Source: Chromobacterium haemolyticum (GTDB lineage Bacteria; Pseudomonadota; Gammaproteobacteria; Burkholderiales; Chromobacteriaceae). Taken from it: 40,945 nucleotides of DNA. The notes beneath the pieces were generated by a model. That model was not told the DNA's origin and did no database searches. It worked only from the letters and a program-made list of their open reading frames with translations. The translations under genes were made by a program, and so were the position numbers. The stretch spans positions 1 through 40,945 of the forward strand of contig NZ_MUKU01000042.1 in the NCBI RefSeq assembly GCF_002081825.1, written 5' to 3'. Shown here one piece after another: positions 34,723 through 40,945 of this stretch (within the stretch, counting starts at the first letter, position 1; every line of letters begins with the position of its first letter).

Positions 34723-35050
34723 TTCGTGTCGTTGTTATCATCGCCGGCCGGCTGAGGCCGGCTCAGCTTTGCCTTACTGCACGCCTCTCCGGCCTTGTCC
34801 GGGCAAAGAGCGGACAAAGGCCCCCCTGGTCTGCGCGGCGGCAGTCCATGGAATAGAAGAAGAGGAATGAGGGGCCGGCGCGAAATAGCGGCTGGATAAG
34901 CGGCTGCGCGCTGGCGGATACGGGACGCGGATCTCGCGTCTACTGCGGCTCAGGGGCCGGCAGAGTCCTCAAGCAAACCAATGGCGTGGGCTTGCGTGAC
35001 GGCTCTGCGCGAGCTGCCGGCGGGTGCCGGCCATGCTCGCACGGCGGTCG
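34723..35050. other. Gap between receptor and exbD
   Basis: The 328 bp hold the receptor promoter region and a Fur-like site at 34727-34745. I see no gene and no clear terminator for the tonB-exbBD operon, so read-through into the receptor is possible. Confidence 0.5.
34727..34745. promoter_or_regulatory. Fur-box-like site at the receptor leader
   Basis: In minus sense GGCGATGATAACAACGACA matches the 19-bp Fur consensus at 10 positions by eye, including the core ATGATAA. It lies 5 bp above ATG 34722, which would block translation initiation or an upstream promoter. The right half is poor. Confidence 0.35.
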
Positions 35051-35461
35051 CTACGGCGCTTCGGTGGCGAAGCCTATCTTGCTGATGCCCCCTTGCTGGG
35101 CGCTGGCCAGGGTTTTGGCCACGGTTTCGTAACGCACGCTCTTGTCCGCGAACAAGTGCAGCTCCACTTGCGGGTTGTCGCGGGCGGCGGCGGCGAAGCG
35201 TGCGTCCAGCTCGCCTTCCGGCACGTTGACGTCGTTCCAGAACACCGCGCCGGCAGCGTCTATGGCCAGGCGGATTTCCTTGGGCTGGCTCTGCTGCGCG
35301 GCGGTGCTGGCCTGCGGCAGGTCCAGCTTGACGGTATTGGTCAGCAGCGGGGTGGTGATGATGAACACCACCAGCAGCACCAGCATCACATCCACCAGCG
35401 GGGTGGTGTTGATGTCGGCCATCGGGGCGGAAGCGCCCTTGTCGAAACTACCGAAGGCCAT
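35051..35461 (-). CDS. exbD: ExbD, TonB-system energising protein
   Basis: This 136-aa protein has the ExbD/TolR layout: a short cytoplasmic start, one TM helix in DINTTPLVDVMLVLLVVFII carrying the essential Asp, and a periplasmic domain with LPQASTAAQQSQPKEIRLAI and HLFADKSVRYETVAKTL. With ExbB it couples the proton gradient to TonB. Its start overlaps the exbB stop by 14 bp, indicating translational coupling. Confidence 0.93.
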   Translation of the reverse strand: MAFGSFDKGASAPMADINTTPLVDVMLVLLVVFIITTPLLTNTVKLDLPQASTAAQQSQPKEIRLAIDAAGAVFWNDVNVPEGELDARFAAAARDNPQVELHLFADKSVRYETVAKTLASAQQGGISKIGFATEAP

Positions 35462-36125
35462 CGATCTCTCCGGACTGAGTCAGCAGCTGGGCGTGCAGAT
35501 CGTGGGCGAAGTAGTCCATGTCTTGCGCCATGATGCGCTGCATGCGGGTCAGGGCGTTGTAGGCCAGCACCGCGGGAATGGCGGCGGCCAGGCCGGCGGC
35601 GGTGGCCACCAGCGCTTCGCCGATGGGGCCGGCCACCGCGGCGATGGTGACTTGGCCGGCGGCGCCGATGTTCACCAGCGCGTGGTAAATGCCCCATACC
35701 GTGCCGAACAGGCCGATGAAGGGCGCGGTGGAGCCCACCGAGGCCAGCACCGTCATGCCGGTTTCCTGCTTGCCGTTTTCCTGAGCCAGGCCCTTGCGGA
35801 TGGCGCGGGTCAGGAACTCGTCCAGGTCGCAGCTCTGGCCCAGCGGGCGTTCAGCTTGGCTGCGGTAGTGGCGCAGCGCGGCCAGGCCCTGACGGGTGAG
35901 GTTGGCGAAGGGCGCGCGGGAATCCTGCAACTGGGTTTCTGCCTGTTTCCAGTCCGGGGCGTCCCACAGCGTGGTTTCGGCCTGCTTGTTGGCGCGGCGG
36001 ATATGCCAGGTGCTGACGCCGCGGACCAGGATTAGGTACCAGGTCAGCACCGACATCAGGACCAGGATCATGAACACCGTGACCAGCACGGCGTCCCCTT
36101 GATGGAATACAGTCATTAGATTCAT
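35448..36125 (-). CDS. exbB: ExbB, TonB-system proton channel
   Basis: This 225-aa MotA/TolQ/ExbB-family protein has an N-terminal TM helix (about 15-33), a cytoplasmic loop and two C-terminal TM helices within VLASVGSTAPFIGLFGTVWG and AGLAAAIPAVLAYNALT, the family signature. It forms the pentameric core around ExbD. Its ATG overlaps the tonB stop (ATGA), so order is tonB-exbB-exbD in one operon. Confidence 0.93.
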   Translation of the reverse strand: MNLMTVFHQGDAVLVTVFMILVLMSVLTWYLILVRGVSTWHIRRANKQAETTLWDAPDWKQAETQLQDSRAPFANLTRQGLAALRHYRSQAERPLGQSCDLDEFLTRAIRKGLAQENGKQETGMTVLASVGSTAPFIGLFGTVWGIYHALVNIGAAGQVTIAAVAGPIGEALVATAAGLAAAIPAVLAYNALTRMQRIMAQDMDYFAHDLHAQLLTQSGEIDGLR

Positions 36126-36829
36126 GATTTTGCAGACTTCAAAGAAAATTCAACGGGAACGATAAAGGTGTAGGCGATGGCTTCATTGCCGCGCTTGGCC
36201 GGGGTGAAGGTCCACTTTTTCACCGCCGCCACGGCGGCGCGGTCCAGCCGCGGGAAGCCGCTACTGTTGGACAGCGCCACATCCAGCGGCTGGCCTTGGG
36301 CGGACACGTGCACCCTCAGCTGCACGGTGCCGGTTTCGCCTTCCTCGATGGACAGCGCCGGATAGGCCGGCTTGGGATTGTTCAGATAGCCGCCCCGGTA
36401 CATCGGCTCGGTGATCGAGGGTTTGGCGTCGGCGGACTGGCCGCGGGAACTGCCGCCCTCGGCGGAGCTGGCAGCCGGGCTGGGCTTGCTTTCCGCCGCC
36501 GGGGCGACCGTGGGCACGCTGATGGCCTTGGCGCTGGGCGCGGCCGGCGTGGGCGTGGCCATCACCTTGGGTTTGACCGGAGCCGGTTTCGGTGTCGGAG
36601 TGGGCTTGACCTGCGGAGTCGGCTTTTTCTCAGGCTTGGGCTGCTGCTTGGGCGCAGCCGGCGCGGCGGCCTTGCTAGGCGCGGCCAGGCTGATCATTTC
36701 CATACTGGCGACGCGCGGCAGCGTGATGGGCGCCTGCATCGCCACTGCGCCGCCCATCAGCGCGAAGGCCAAGGCATGCAGGCCCACGGTGCTGGAGAGC
36801 GCCGAGTATTGAAGAATTCGCTGGTTCAT
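36122..36829 (-). CDS. tonB: TonB energy transducer
   Basis: This 235-aa protein has an N-terminal TM anchor (about 10-32), a Pro/Lys-rich periplasmic spacer (about 57-105: PKQQPKPEKKPTPQVKPTP) and the C-terminal domain that contacts receptor TonB boxes (YPALSIEEGETGTVQLRVHV, LDRAAVAAVKKWTFTPAKRG). ATG 36829 is chosen because it begins the TM anchor; longer readings run antisense to hslV. A good Fur box lies just upstream. It likely energises the adjacent Fiu-type receptor. Confidence 0.93.
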   Translation of the reverse strand: MNQRILQYSALSSTVGLHALAFALMGGAVAMQAPITLPRVASMEMISLAAPSKAAAPAAPKQQPKPEKKPTPQVKPTPTPKPAPVKPKVMATPTPAAPSAKAISVPTVAPAAESKPSPAASSAEGGSSRGQSADAKPSITEPMYRGGYLNNPKPAYPALSIEEGETGTVQLRVHVSAQGQPLDVALSNSSGFPRLDRAAVAAVKKWTFTPAKRGNEAIAYTFIVPVEFSLKSAKS

Positions 36830-36844
36830 GACGGTGATGATAAT

Positions 36845-36863
36845 ACAAACTATTCTCATTATC
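36845..36863. promoter_or_regulatory. Fur box of the tonB-exbB-exbD operon
   Basis: In minus sense GATAATGAGAATAGTTTGT matches the Fur consensus at 13 of 19 positions, with the first eight perfect. It starts 15 bp above the tonB ATG and overlaps the likely -10 (TATTAT), the usual geometry for iron repression. Confidence 0.72.
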
Positions 36864-36971
36864 CAAGCTGGAAAACGCGTATACCCCCATGTCATTGATA
36901 TGGGTAAATAAATGACGGGAAAAGGATTTTGCCAAGCGCCGCGCCAGCCGGCGCGCCGGAGCGTTCCGACG

Positions 36972-37002
36972 CTTGCAATCCATGGTTTTGCCTGCATATC
37001 TT
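36972..37002 (+). promoter_or_regulatory. Candidate hslVU promoter
   Basis: TTGCAA (36973-36978) and TATCTT (36997-37002) are 18 bp apart and could serve sigma70. CTTGCAA with CTGCATAT 13 bp downstream also loosely resembles a heat-shock sigma32 promoter, as expected for hslVU. Sequence alone cannot choose. Confidence 0.35.
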
Positions 37003-37054
37003 GCAGCATTGGCCACGGCGGAGTGTCGGTGGCGACATTATTGGAATACAAAAC

Positions 37055-37630
37055 ATGCAACAGTTCGACGGAACCACCATCGTGTCCATTCGCCGCGGCA
37101 ATCGCGTGGCGCTGGGTGGGGATGGCCAGGTCACTCTGGGCAATATCGTGATCAAGGCCTCGGCGCGCAAAGTGCGCAAGCTGCACGGCGGCAAGGTGCT
37201 GGCGGGCTTTGCCGGCGGCACCGCCGACGCCTTCACGCTGATTGAGCGTTTTGAAGCCAAGCTGCAGAAGCATCAGGGCAACCTGCTGGTGTCGGCGGTG
37301 GAGCTGGCCAAGGATTGGCGCACAGACCGCATGCTGCGCCGGCTGGAGGCGATGCTGATCGTCGCCGACAAGAACAGCACCCTGATCATCACCGGCAACG
37401 GCGACGTGCTGGAGCCGGAACAGGGCATCGCCGCCATCGGCTCCGGCGGCGCCTACGCGCAGTCCGCCGCGCGCGCGCTGTTTGAGAACACCGATCTGCC
37501 GGCGGAAGTGGTGGTGAAGAAATCGCTGGAGATCGCCGGCGACATCTGCATCTACACCAACCACAACCATGTGATCGAGCTGTTGGACGAAGCCGACGAG
37601 CCTGAAGACAAAGAGTCGGAAGCCAACTAA
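37055..37630 (+). CDS. hslV: HslV, ATP-dependent protease peptidase subunit
   Basis: This 191-aa threonine peptidase of the proteasome beta type has its catalytic Thr as the first T of GTTIVSIRR (T7), exposed after removal of a six-residue propeptide; [22 protein letters not shown] and [15 protein letters not shown] are diagnostic. Two HslV hexamers form the core capped by HslU. hslU follows after 53 bp. ATG 37055 is preceded by GGAATACAAAAC. Confidence 0.97.
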   Translation: MQQFDGTTIVSIRRGNRVALGGDGQVTLGNIVIKASARKVRKLHGGKVLAGFAGGTADAFTLIERFEAKLQKHQGNLLVSAVELAKDWRTDRMLRRLEAMLIVADKNSTLIITGNGDVLEPEQGIAAIGSGGAYAQSAARALFENTDLPAEVVVKKSLEIAGDICIYTNHNHVIELLDEADEPEDKESEAN

Positions 37631-37683
37631 GCCGCATTCAAGAATCAAATCGCCGGGAGCGTTGCTTCCGGCTGGAGAAAGTC

Positions 37684-39027
37684 ATGACGCAAATGACCCC
37701 GCAGGAAATCGTCCACGAACTGGACCAACACATCATCGGCCAGAACGCGGCCAAGCGCGCGGTGGCGGTGGCTCTGCGCAATCGCTGGCGTCGCCAGCAA
37801 GTGGCCGAGCCGCTGCGCAGCGAAATCACCCCCAAGAATATCCTGATGATAGGCCCCACCGGCGTGGGCAAGACCGAGATCGCCCGCCGTCTGGCCAAAC
37901 TGTCCGGCGCGCCCTTCATCAAGATAGAAGCCACCAAGTTCACCGAGGTCGGCTATGTCGGCCGCGATGTGGACACCATCATCCGCGACTTGGTGGAAGT
38001 GGCGATCAAAGAGACCCGCGACGCCGCCATCAAGCGCAACCGTCCGCGCGCGGAAGACGCGGCCGAAGACCGCATTCTGGACGTGCTGCTGCCGCGTCCG
38101 CGCCAGCAGGCCGGTTTCTTCGGCGGCGAGTCGGAAGCGGAAGCCAAGCCGGAAGACGGCGCCACGCGTCAGAAATTCCGCAAGATGCTGCGCGAAGGCG
38201 CGCTGGACGATAAAGAGATTGAAATCGAAGTCGCCGCGCCGGCGGCGCAAATGAATGTGATGGCCCCGCCGGGAATGGAGGATTTCGCCAGCCAGCTGCA
38301 AGGCATGTTCCAGGGCCTGGGTTCCGGCAAGAAGCAGGCGGCCAAGATGAAGGTGACGGAAGCGCGCAAGCAATTGATCGACGAGGAAGCCGCCAAACTG
38401 GTCAACGACGAGGAACTGCGCGCCGAAGCGCTGAAGAACGTCGAGCAGAACGGCATCGTGTTTCTGGACGAGATCGACAAGGTGACCAGCCGCAGCGAAG
38501 GCCAGGGCGGCGCCGACGTCTCGCGCGCCGGCGTGCAGCGCGACCTGCTGCCGCTGGTGGAAGGCACTACCGTGTCCACCAAGTACGGCATGGTCAAGAC
38601 CGACCACATCCTGTTCATCGCCTCGGGCGCTTTCCAGCTGTCCAAGCCGTCGGACCTGATCCCGGAGCTGCAAGGCCGTCTGCCCATCCGCGTCGAGCTG
38701 TCCTCGCTGACCGTGGACGACTTCAAGGCCATTCTCACCAGCACCAACGCCTGTCTGACTCGTCAGTACCAGGCGCTGATGGCGACCGAGGGCGTGGAGT
38801 TGGACTTTGTCGACAGCGGCATCCAGCGTCTGGCCGAGATCGCCTGGCAGGTCAATGAAAAAACCGAGAACATCGGCGCGCGCCGCCTCTACACGGTGAT
38901 GGAAAAGCTGTTGGAAGAAGTGGCCTTCGACGCCAAGGCCGGCCGTTGCGAAATTGACGCCGCCTATGTCGATAGCAAGCTGGAACAAGTGGCCGAGCGC
39001 GAAGATCTGGCGCGTTACGTGCTCTGA
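37684..39027 (+). CDS. hslU: HslU, AAA+ unfoldase of the HslVU protease
   Basis: This 447-aa ATPase has Walker A GPTGVGKT (57-64), the HslU-specific pore motif [10 protein letters not shown], an intermediate domain (about 110-240), Walker [11 protein letters not shown], and sensor-2 region [18 protein letters not shown]. The C-terminal tail RYVL inserts between HslV subunits to activate them. It unfolds substrates and feeds them to HslV. The operon ends in the terminator at 39054. Confidence 0.98.
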   Translation: MTQMTPQEIVHELDQHIIGQNAAKRAVAVALRNRWRRQQVAEPLRSEITPKNILMIGPTGVGKTEIARRLAKLSGAPFIKIEATKFTEVGYVGRDVDTIIRDLVEVAIKETRDAAIKRNRPRAEDAAEDRILDVLLPRPRQQAGFFGGESEAEAKPEDGATRQKFRKMLREGALDDKEIEIEVAAPAAQMNVMAPPGMEDFASQLQGMFQGLGSGKKQAAKMKVTEARKQLIDEEAAKLVNDEELRAEALKNVEQNGIVFLDEIDKVTSRSEGQGGADVSRAGVQRDLLPLVEGTTVSTKYGMVKTDHILFIASGAFQLSKPSDLIPELQGRLPIRVELSSLTVDDFKAILTSTNACLTRQYQALMATEGVELDFVDSGIQRLAEIAWQVNEKTENIGARRLYTVMEKLLEEVAFDAKAGRCEIDAAYVDSKLEQVAEREDLARYVL

Positions 39028-39053
39028 TCCACACCTTTATATATAGAAACGTG

Positions 39054-39079
39054 AACGGCGGCCGATGGTCGCCGTTTTT
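39054..39079 (+). terminator. Rho-independent terminator of hslVU
   Basis: AACGGCG and CGCCGTT pair around a 9-nt centre and are followed by five T, 27 bp below the hslU stop and 10 bp before the convergent MFS gene ends. Confidence 0.85.
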
Positions 39080-39088
39080 GCATCCGCC

Positions 39089-40411
39089 TCAGCGCGTCTC
39101 ACAGGCCGGCTTGGCGGCGGCTGGCACGGCCGCCAAATCGCGGAACGCCTCCGGATGCCGCCTCCAATACCAATCCTTCACCTCCTCGTGATCCAGTTCC
39201 AGGAACGCTCTCAAGCCGGGCAATAGCAGCATGGGCGCCACGGTGGCCAAATGCAGCAGCGCGAAAATCAGGTAGACCCGCTCCAGCGGCAGCACATGCA
39301 ACAGCGCGCCGGCCAGCGCGGGCCCCAGCATCGATCCTATTTTCACCAGCATCACATTGATGGCGGAAAAGCGCGCGCGGTAATTCTCCGGCACCGCCAG
39401 CGTGCGGTGAGTTTGGCCTATCAACTGGTTCAGCGCGAACATCAGCCCCATCACCGCGAAACAGGCCAGAATCACCCAAGGGTTGTCGCTGATCGCCACC
39501 ACCAGCATCAATACGCCGCAGACCAGCATGCCGATGGTGCGCGCCTGGTAGCGGCTGAAGCGGCGCAGCAAGACATGAGTGAACCAGAGCGAGCCCAGCA
39601 ACATGCCGGCGCTGATCGCCGCCTCGCAACCGCCCAGCCAGGCGGCGGACAAACCCAGCGCATGCAGCTTGACCGGCAGCAAAGTCGTCACCAGCGGCAT
39701 GAAGGCCACCAGGGTGACGAAGACCGCCAAGGTCCAATAGCGTTCTAGCGGAATGCGCCAGCGCGCGTACAGGCCGCTGCGGATATCCTCCAGCCAAGGC
39801 TGGCGCACGGCGTCCGCGGCGCGCGGCGGCACGCGCACATATAAGGAAGCCGCGGCGGCCACCACCAGCAGACAGGCGTAGGCCAGCAGAGTCAGGGTGG
39901 GGCTGGTCGCCGCCATCAAGCCGCCGCCCAAGACCGGGCCGATCAAATTGCCCGCCGACTGCGAGCTTTTCTGCAAGGACAGCGCGTCGCCCAGCCGGGC
40001 CGCCGGCACCATCTCGGCGGCGATGCTGAGCATGGACGGCAGCACGATGGACCAGGCCAGCATGGCCAGCGATTCCACCGCGATCACCCAGCCGATGCGA
40101 TACCAACCCAGCGCGGCCATCAAGGCCAGCAGCAGCGCGCTTAACATCGCCAACAGCATGCCGCCGCCAATCAGGCGGTTCTTGGGCAGGCGATCGCCCA
40201 AGGGCGCGGTCAGCGGCAGCGACAGCAGCATCACTAAAGCGGTGATAGAGCCGAACCAGGCCATATCGCGCGCGCCGCCGGACTGCACCACCCACCAGCT
40301 GATGGCGACATAGCCGGCGCCCATCGCCAGCCCGCTCAACACATCGCTCAGCATCAAGGCGTAAAACGGCGTGGGCAGTCCCTCTAATCTTTGACGCAAG
40401 GTTTGCTGCAT
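39089..40411 (-). CDS. MFS transporter, 12 TM, unknown substrate
   Basis: This 440-aa protein has twelve hydrophobic segments and the MFS loop 2-3 motif as APLGDRLPKNRLIGGG. The second half has LLRRFSRYQARTIGM and the GQTHRTLAVPENYRARFSAI loop seen in the EntS/MefA-like drug-efflux subgroup. Direction of transport is probably export. A palindrome (ATGCCTTAGGCAT, 40454-40466) above the start is a possible operator. The gene lies between hslVU and the rRNA operon and is not in an operon. Confidence 0.87.
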   Translation of the reverse strand: MQQTLRQRLEGLPTPFYALMLSDVLSGLAMGAGYVAISWWVVQSGGARDMAWFGSITALVMLLSLPLTAPLGDRLPKNRLIGGGMLLAMLSALLLALMAALGWYRIGWVIAVESLAMLAWSIVLPSMLSIAAEMVPAARLGDALSLQKSSQSAGNLIGPVLGGGLMAATSPTLTLLAYACLLVVAAAASLYVRVPPRAADAVRQPWLEDIRSGLYARWRIPLERYWTLAVFVTLVAFMPLVTTLLPVKLHALGLSAAWLGGCEAAISAGMLLGSLWFTHVLLRRFSRYQARTIGMLVCGVLMLVVAISDNPWVILACFAVMGLMFALNQLIGQTHRTLAVPENYRARFSAINVMLVKIGSMLGPALAGALLHVLPLERVYLIFALLHLATVAPMLLLPGLRAFLELDHEEVKDWYWRRHPEAFRDLAAVPAAAKPACETR

Positions 40412-40453
40412 GGACGTTTCCTGAGCGATGGGATGCGCTCAGCTTAACAATTA

Positions 40454-40466
40454 ATGCCTTAGGCAT
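40454..40466. promoter_or_regulatory. Palindrome ATGCCTTAGGCAT, possible operator of the MFS gene
   Basis: Perfect 6-bp arms around one base, 42 bp above the transporter start, where a repressor would overlap the promoter. The regulator is unknown and not adjacent. Confidence 0.4.
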
Positions 40467-40616
40467 AAAGTCTGCGTCGAATAATTTGCCGGAAAGCGGG
40501 TTTTTCGGAAAAACCGGGGGAAATCTGCCCGCTTTCGCAGCTTATCTGCCGGCGGCAACAAGCTGGGAAGCCTTGTTTTCCGGCTTGCCCAAAAGTTCTT
40601 GTAAAATCCTTTCTGA

Positions 40617-40636
40617 ATGATTTCTATTTAAATCAT
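40617..40636. promoter_or_regulatory. ATGATTT-N6-AAATCAT palindrome upstream of rrn promoter
   Basis: Perfect 7-bp arms in an AT-rich stretch 51 bp above the -35 box. It could be part of an upstream activating region or a second rrn promoter. The function is a guess. Confidence 0.3.
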
Positions 40637-40686
40637 GAGCTTAGGTCGTGACATCTTAAAAACCCCATCTTTTTTCAAAATAGGTG

Positions 40687-40715
40687 TTGACGGAGCAAGG
40701 GCTGTAACGTATATT
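40687..40715 (+). promoter_or_regulatory. rRNA operon promoter
   Basis: TTGACG (40687-40692) and TATATT (40710-40715) are exactly 17 bp apart, near-consensus sigma70 boxes, with an AT-rich upstream stretch (about 40650-40682) that could act as an UP element. Transcription would start near 40722, about 175 bp before 16S. Confidence 0.85.
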
Positions 40716-40769
40716 TCACCTCCTCAGCAGACAACGCAGCGGCGGAAACGAAGCGCAGCGATCTGCACC

Positions 40770-40781
40770 GCTCTTTAACAA
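40770..40781 (+). promoter_or_regulatory. rrn antitermination boxA
   Basis: GCTCTTTAACAA matches the boxA core of rRNA leaders, where NusB/NusE bind to prevent premature termination. It lies between the promoter and 16S as expected. Confidence 0.85.
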
Positions 40782-40895
40782 AACGAATAACCGATAGGTG
40801 TAAGTGCTCGGTCGATGACCAAACACTTGCACTGCAAGACGAGAGATATCTTGATGTTTCTTTGATCTTGCGTGCCAGAAAATTTGCTTGGAATT

Positions 40896-40945
40896 GAACT
40901 GAAGAGTTTGATCCTGGCTCAGATTGAACGCTGGCGGCATGCTTT
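40896..40945 (+). rRNA. rrs: 16S ribosomal RNA, 5' end (partial)
   Basis: GAAGAGTTTGATCCTGGCTC (the universal 27F region) begins at 40901, followed by AGATTGAACGCTGGCGGCAT, the betaproteobacterial form. The mature 5' end is placed at about 40896 by comparison with E. coli. Only about 50 bases lie in the window. Confidence 0.97.

Noticed and set aside
32065-34755. An 896-codon plus-strand open frame over piuC, repeat D and the receptor
   Set aside because: It is antisense to two recognised genes and crosses the repeat; its composition (His/Gln/Gly/Ala-rich) is typical of reverse-frame translation.
37055-37075. Six-residue extension before the catalytic Thr of HslV
   Set aside because: Short propeptides of this kind are common in betaproteobacterial HslV and are removed; this is not an anomaly.

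Overview
The window looks like a GC-rich betaproteobacterial chromosome of the Neisseriales, most like Chromobacterium. The evidence is the betaproteobacterial 5' end of a 16S rRNA gene at the right edge, the HslVU, KatG and Fiu/PiuC/TonB protein sequences, and the overall base composition. No species can be fixed from sequence reading alone.

Layout, left to right. (1) 1-127 is the end of an IS3-family element cut by the window edge. (2) 277-7885 has a secreted pilin-like gene facing a leftward three-gene block: two membrane hybrid histidine kinases, only one with an HPt domain, and one RcsB/BvgA-type response regulator. (3) 8402-12275 holds an AraC regulator divergent from an FAD monooxygenase, then a Tat-exported cholesterol-oxidase-type GMC enzyme. 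(4) 12676-14280 holds a TopAI (YjhX)/YjhQ-like toxin-antitoxin pair with a leader that looks like an attenuator, and a second GNAT acetyltransferase. (5) 14884-17056 encodes a trimeric autotransporter adhesin with eleven exact-length 16-residue repeats, plus a small BamE-like lipoprotein. (6) katG is followed by a DUF2975-XRE-ogt operon, then an Lrp regulator divergent from a phytoene-desaturase-like FAD enzyme. (7) 23905-25558 holds a decayed TonB receptor fragment and an EntS-type siderophore exporter. (8) 25700-26334 is a non-coding block bounded by 23-bp perfect inverted repeats and filled with very large hairpins. (9) 26654-31425 holds an unknown 149-aa protein, a split Aer-like energy-taxis pair (PAS protein plus transducer) and a DUF3857/transglutaminase protein. 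(10) 31638-36829 is an iron block: piuC, a Fiu-type receptor, exbD, exbB and tonB, with Fur-box-like sites. (11) 37055-40411 has hslVU and an MFS transporter. (12) The window ends in an rrn promoter, boxA and the first bases of 16S rRNA.

The most notable non-coding signal is a dispersed element of about 130-165 bp with inverted ends (GAACCTGTTTACGATCT). It occurs four times (12297, 14316, 29424, 32373), with a probable relic near 19604. The copies sit tightly against gene starts or overlap stop codons, and one lies inside the receptor-piuC transcription unit. The second is the leader of the topAI homologue, where an SD-preceded 8-codon ORF ends inside one arm of a hairpin. The kinase locus also stands out, because a kinase lacking HPt is paired with one that has it.
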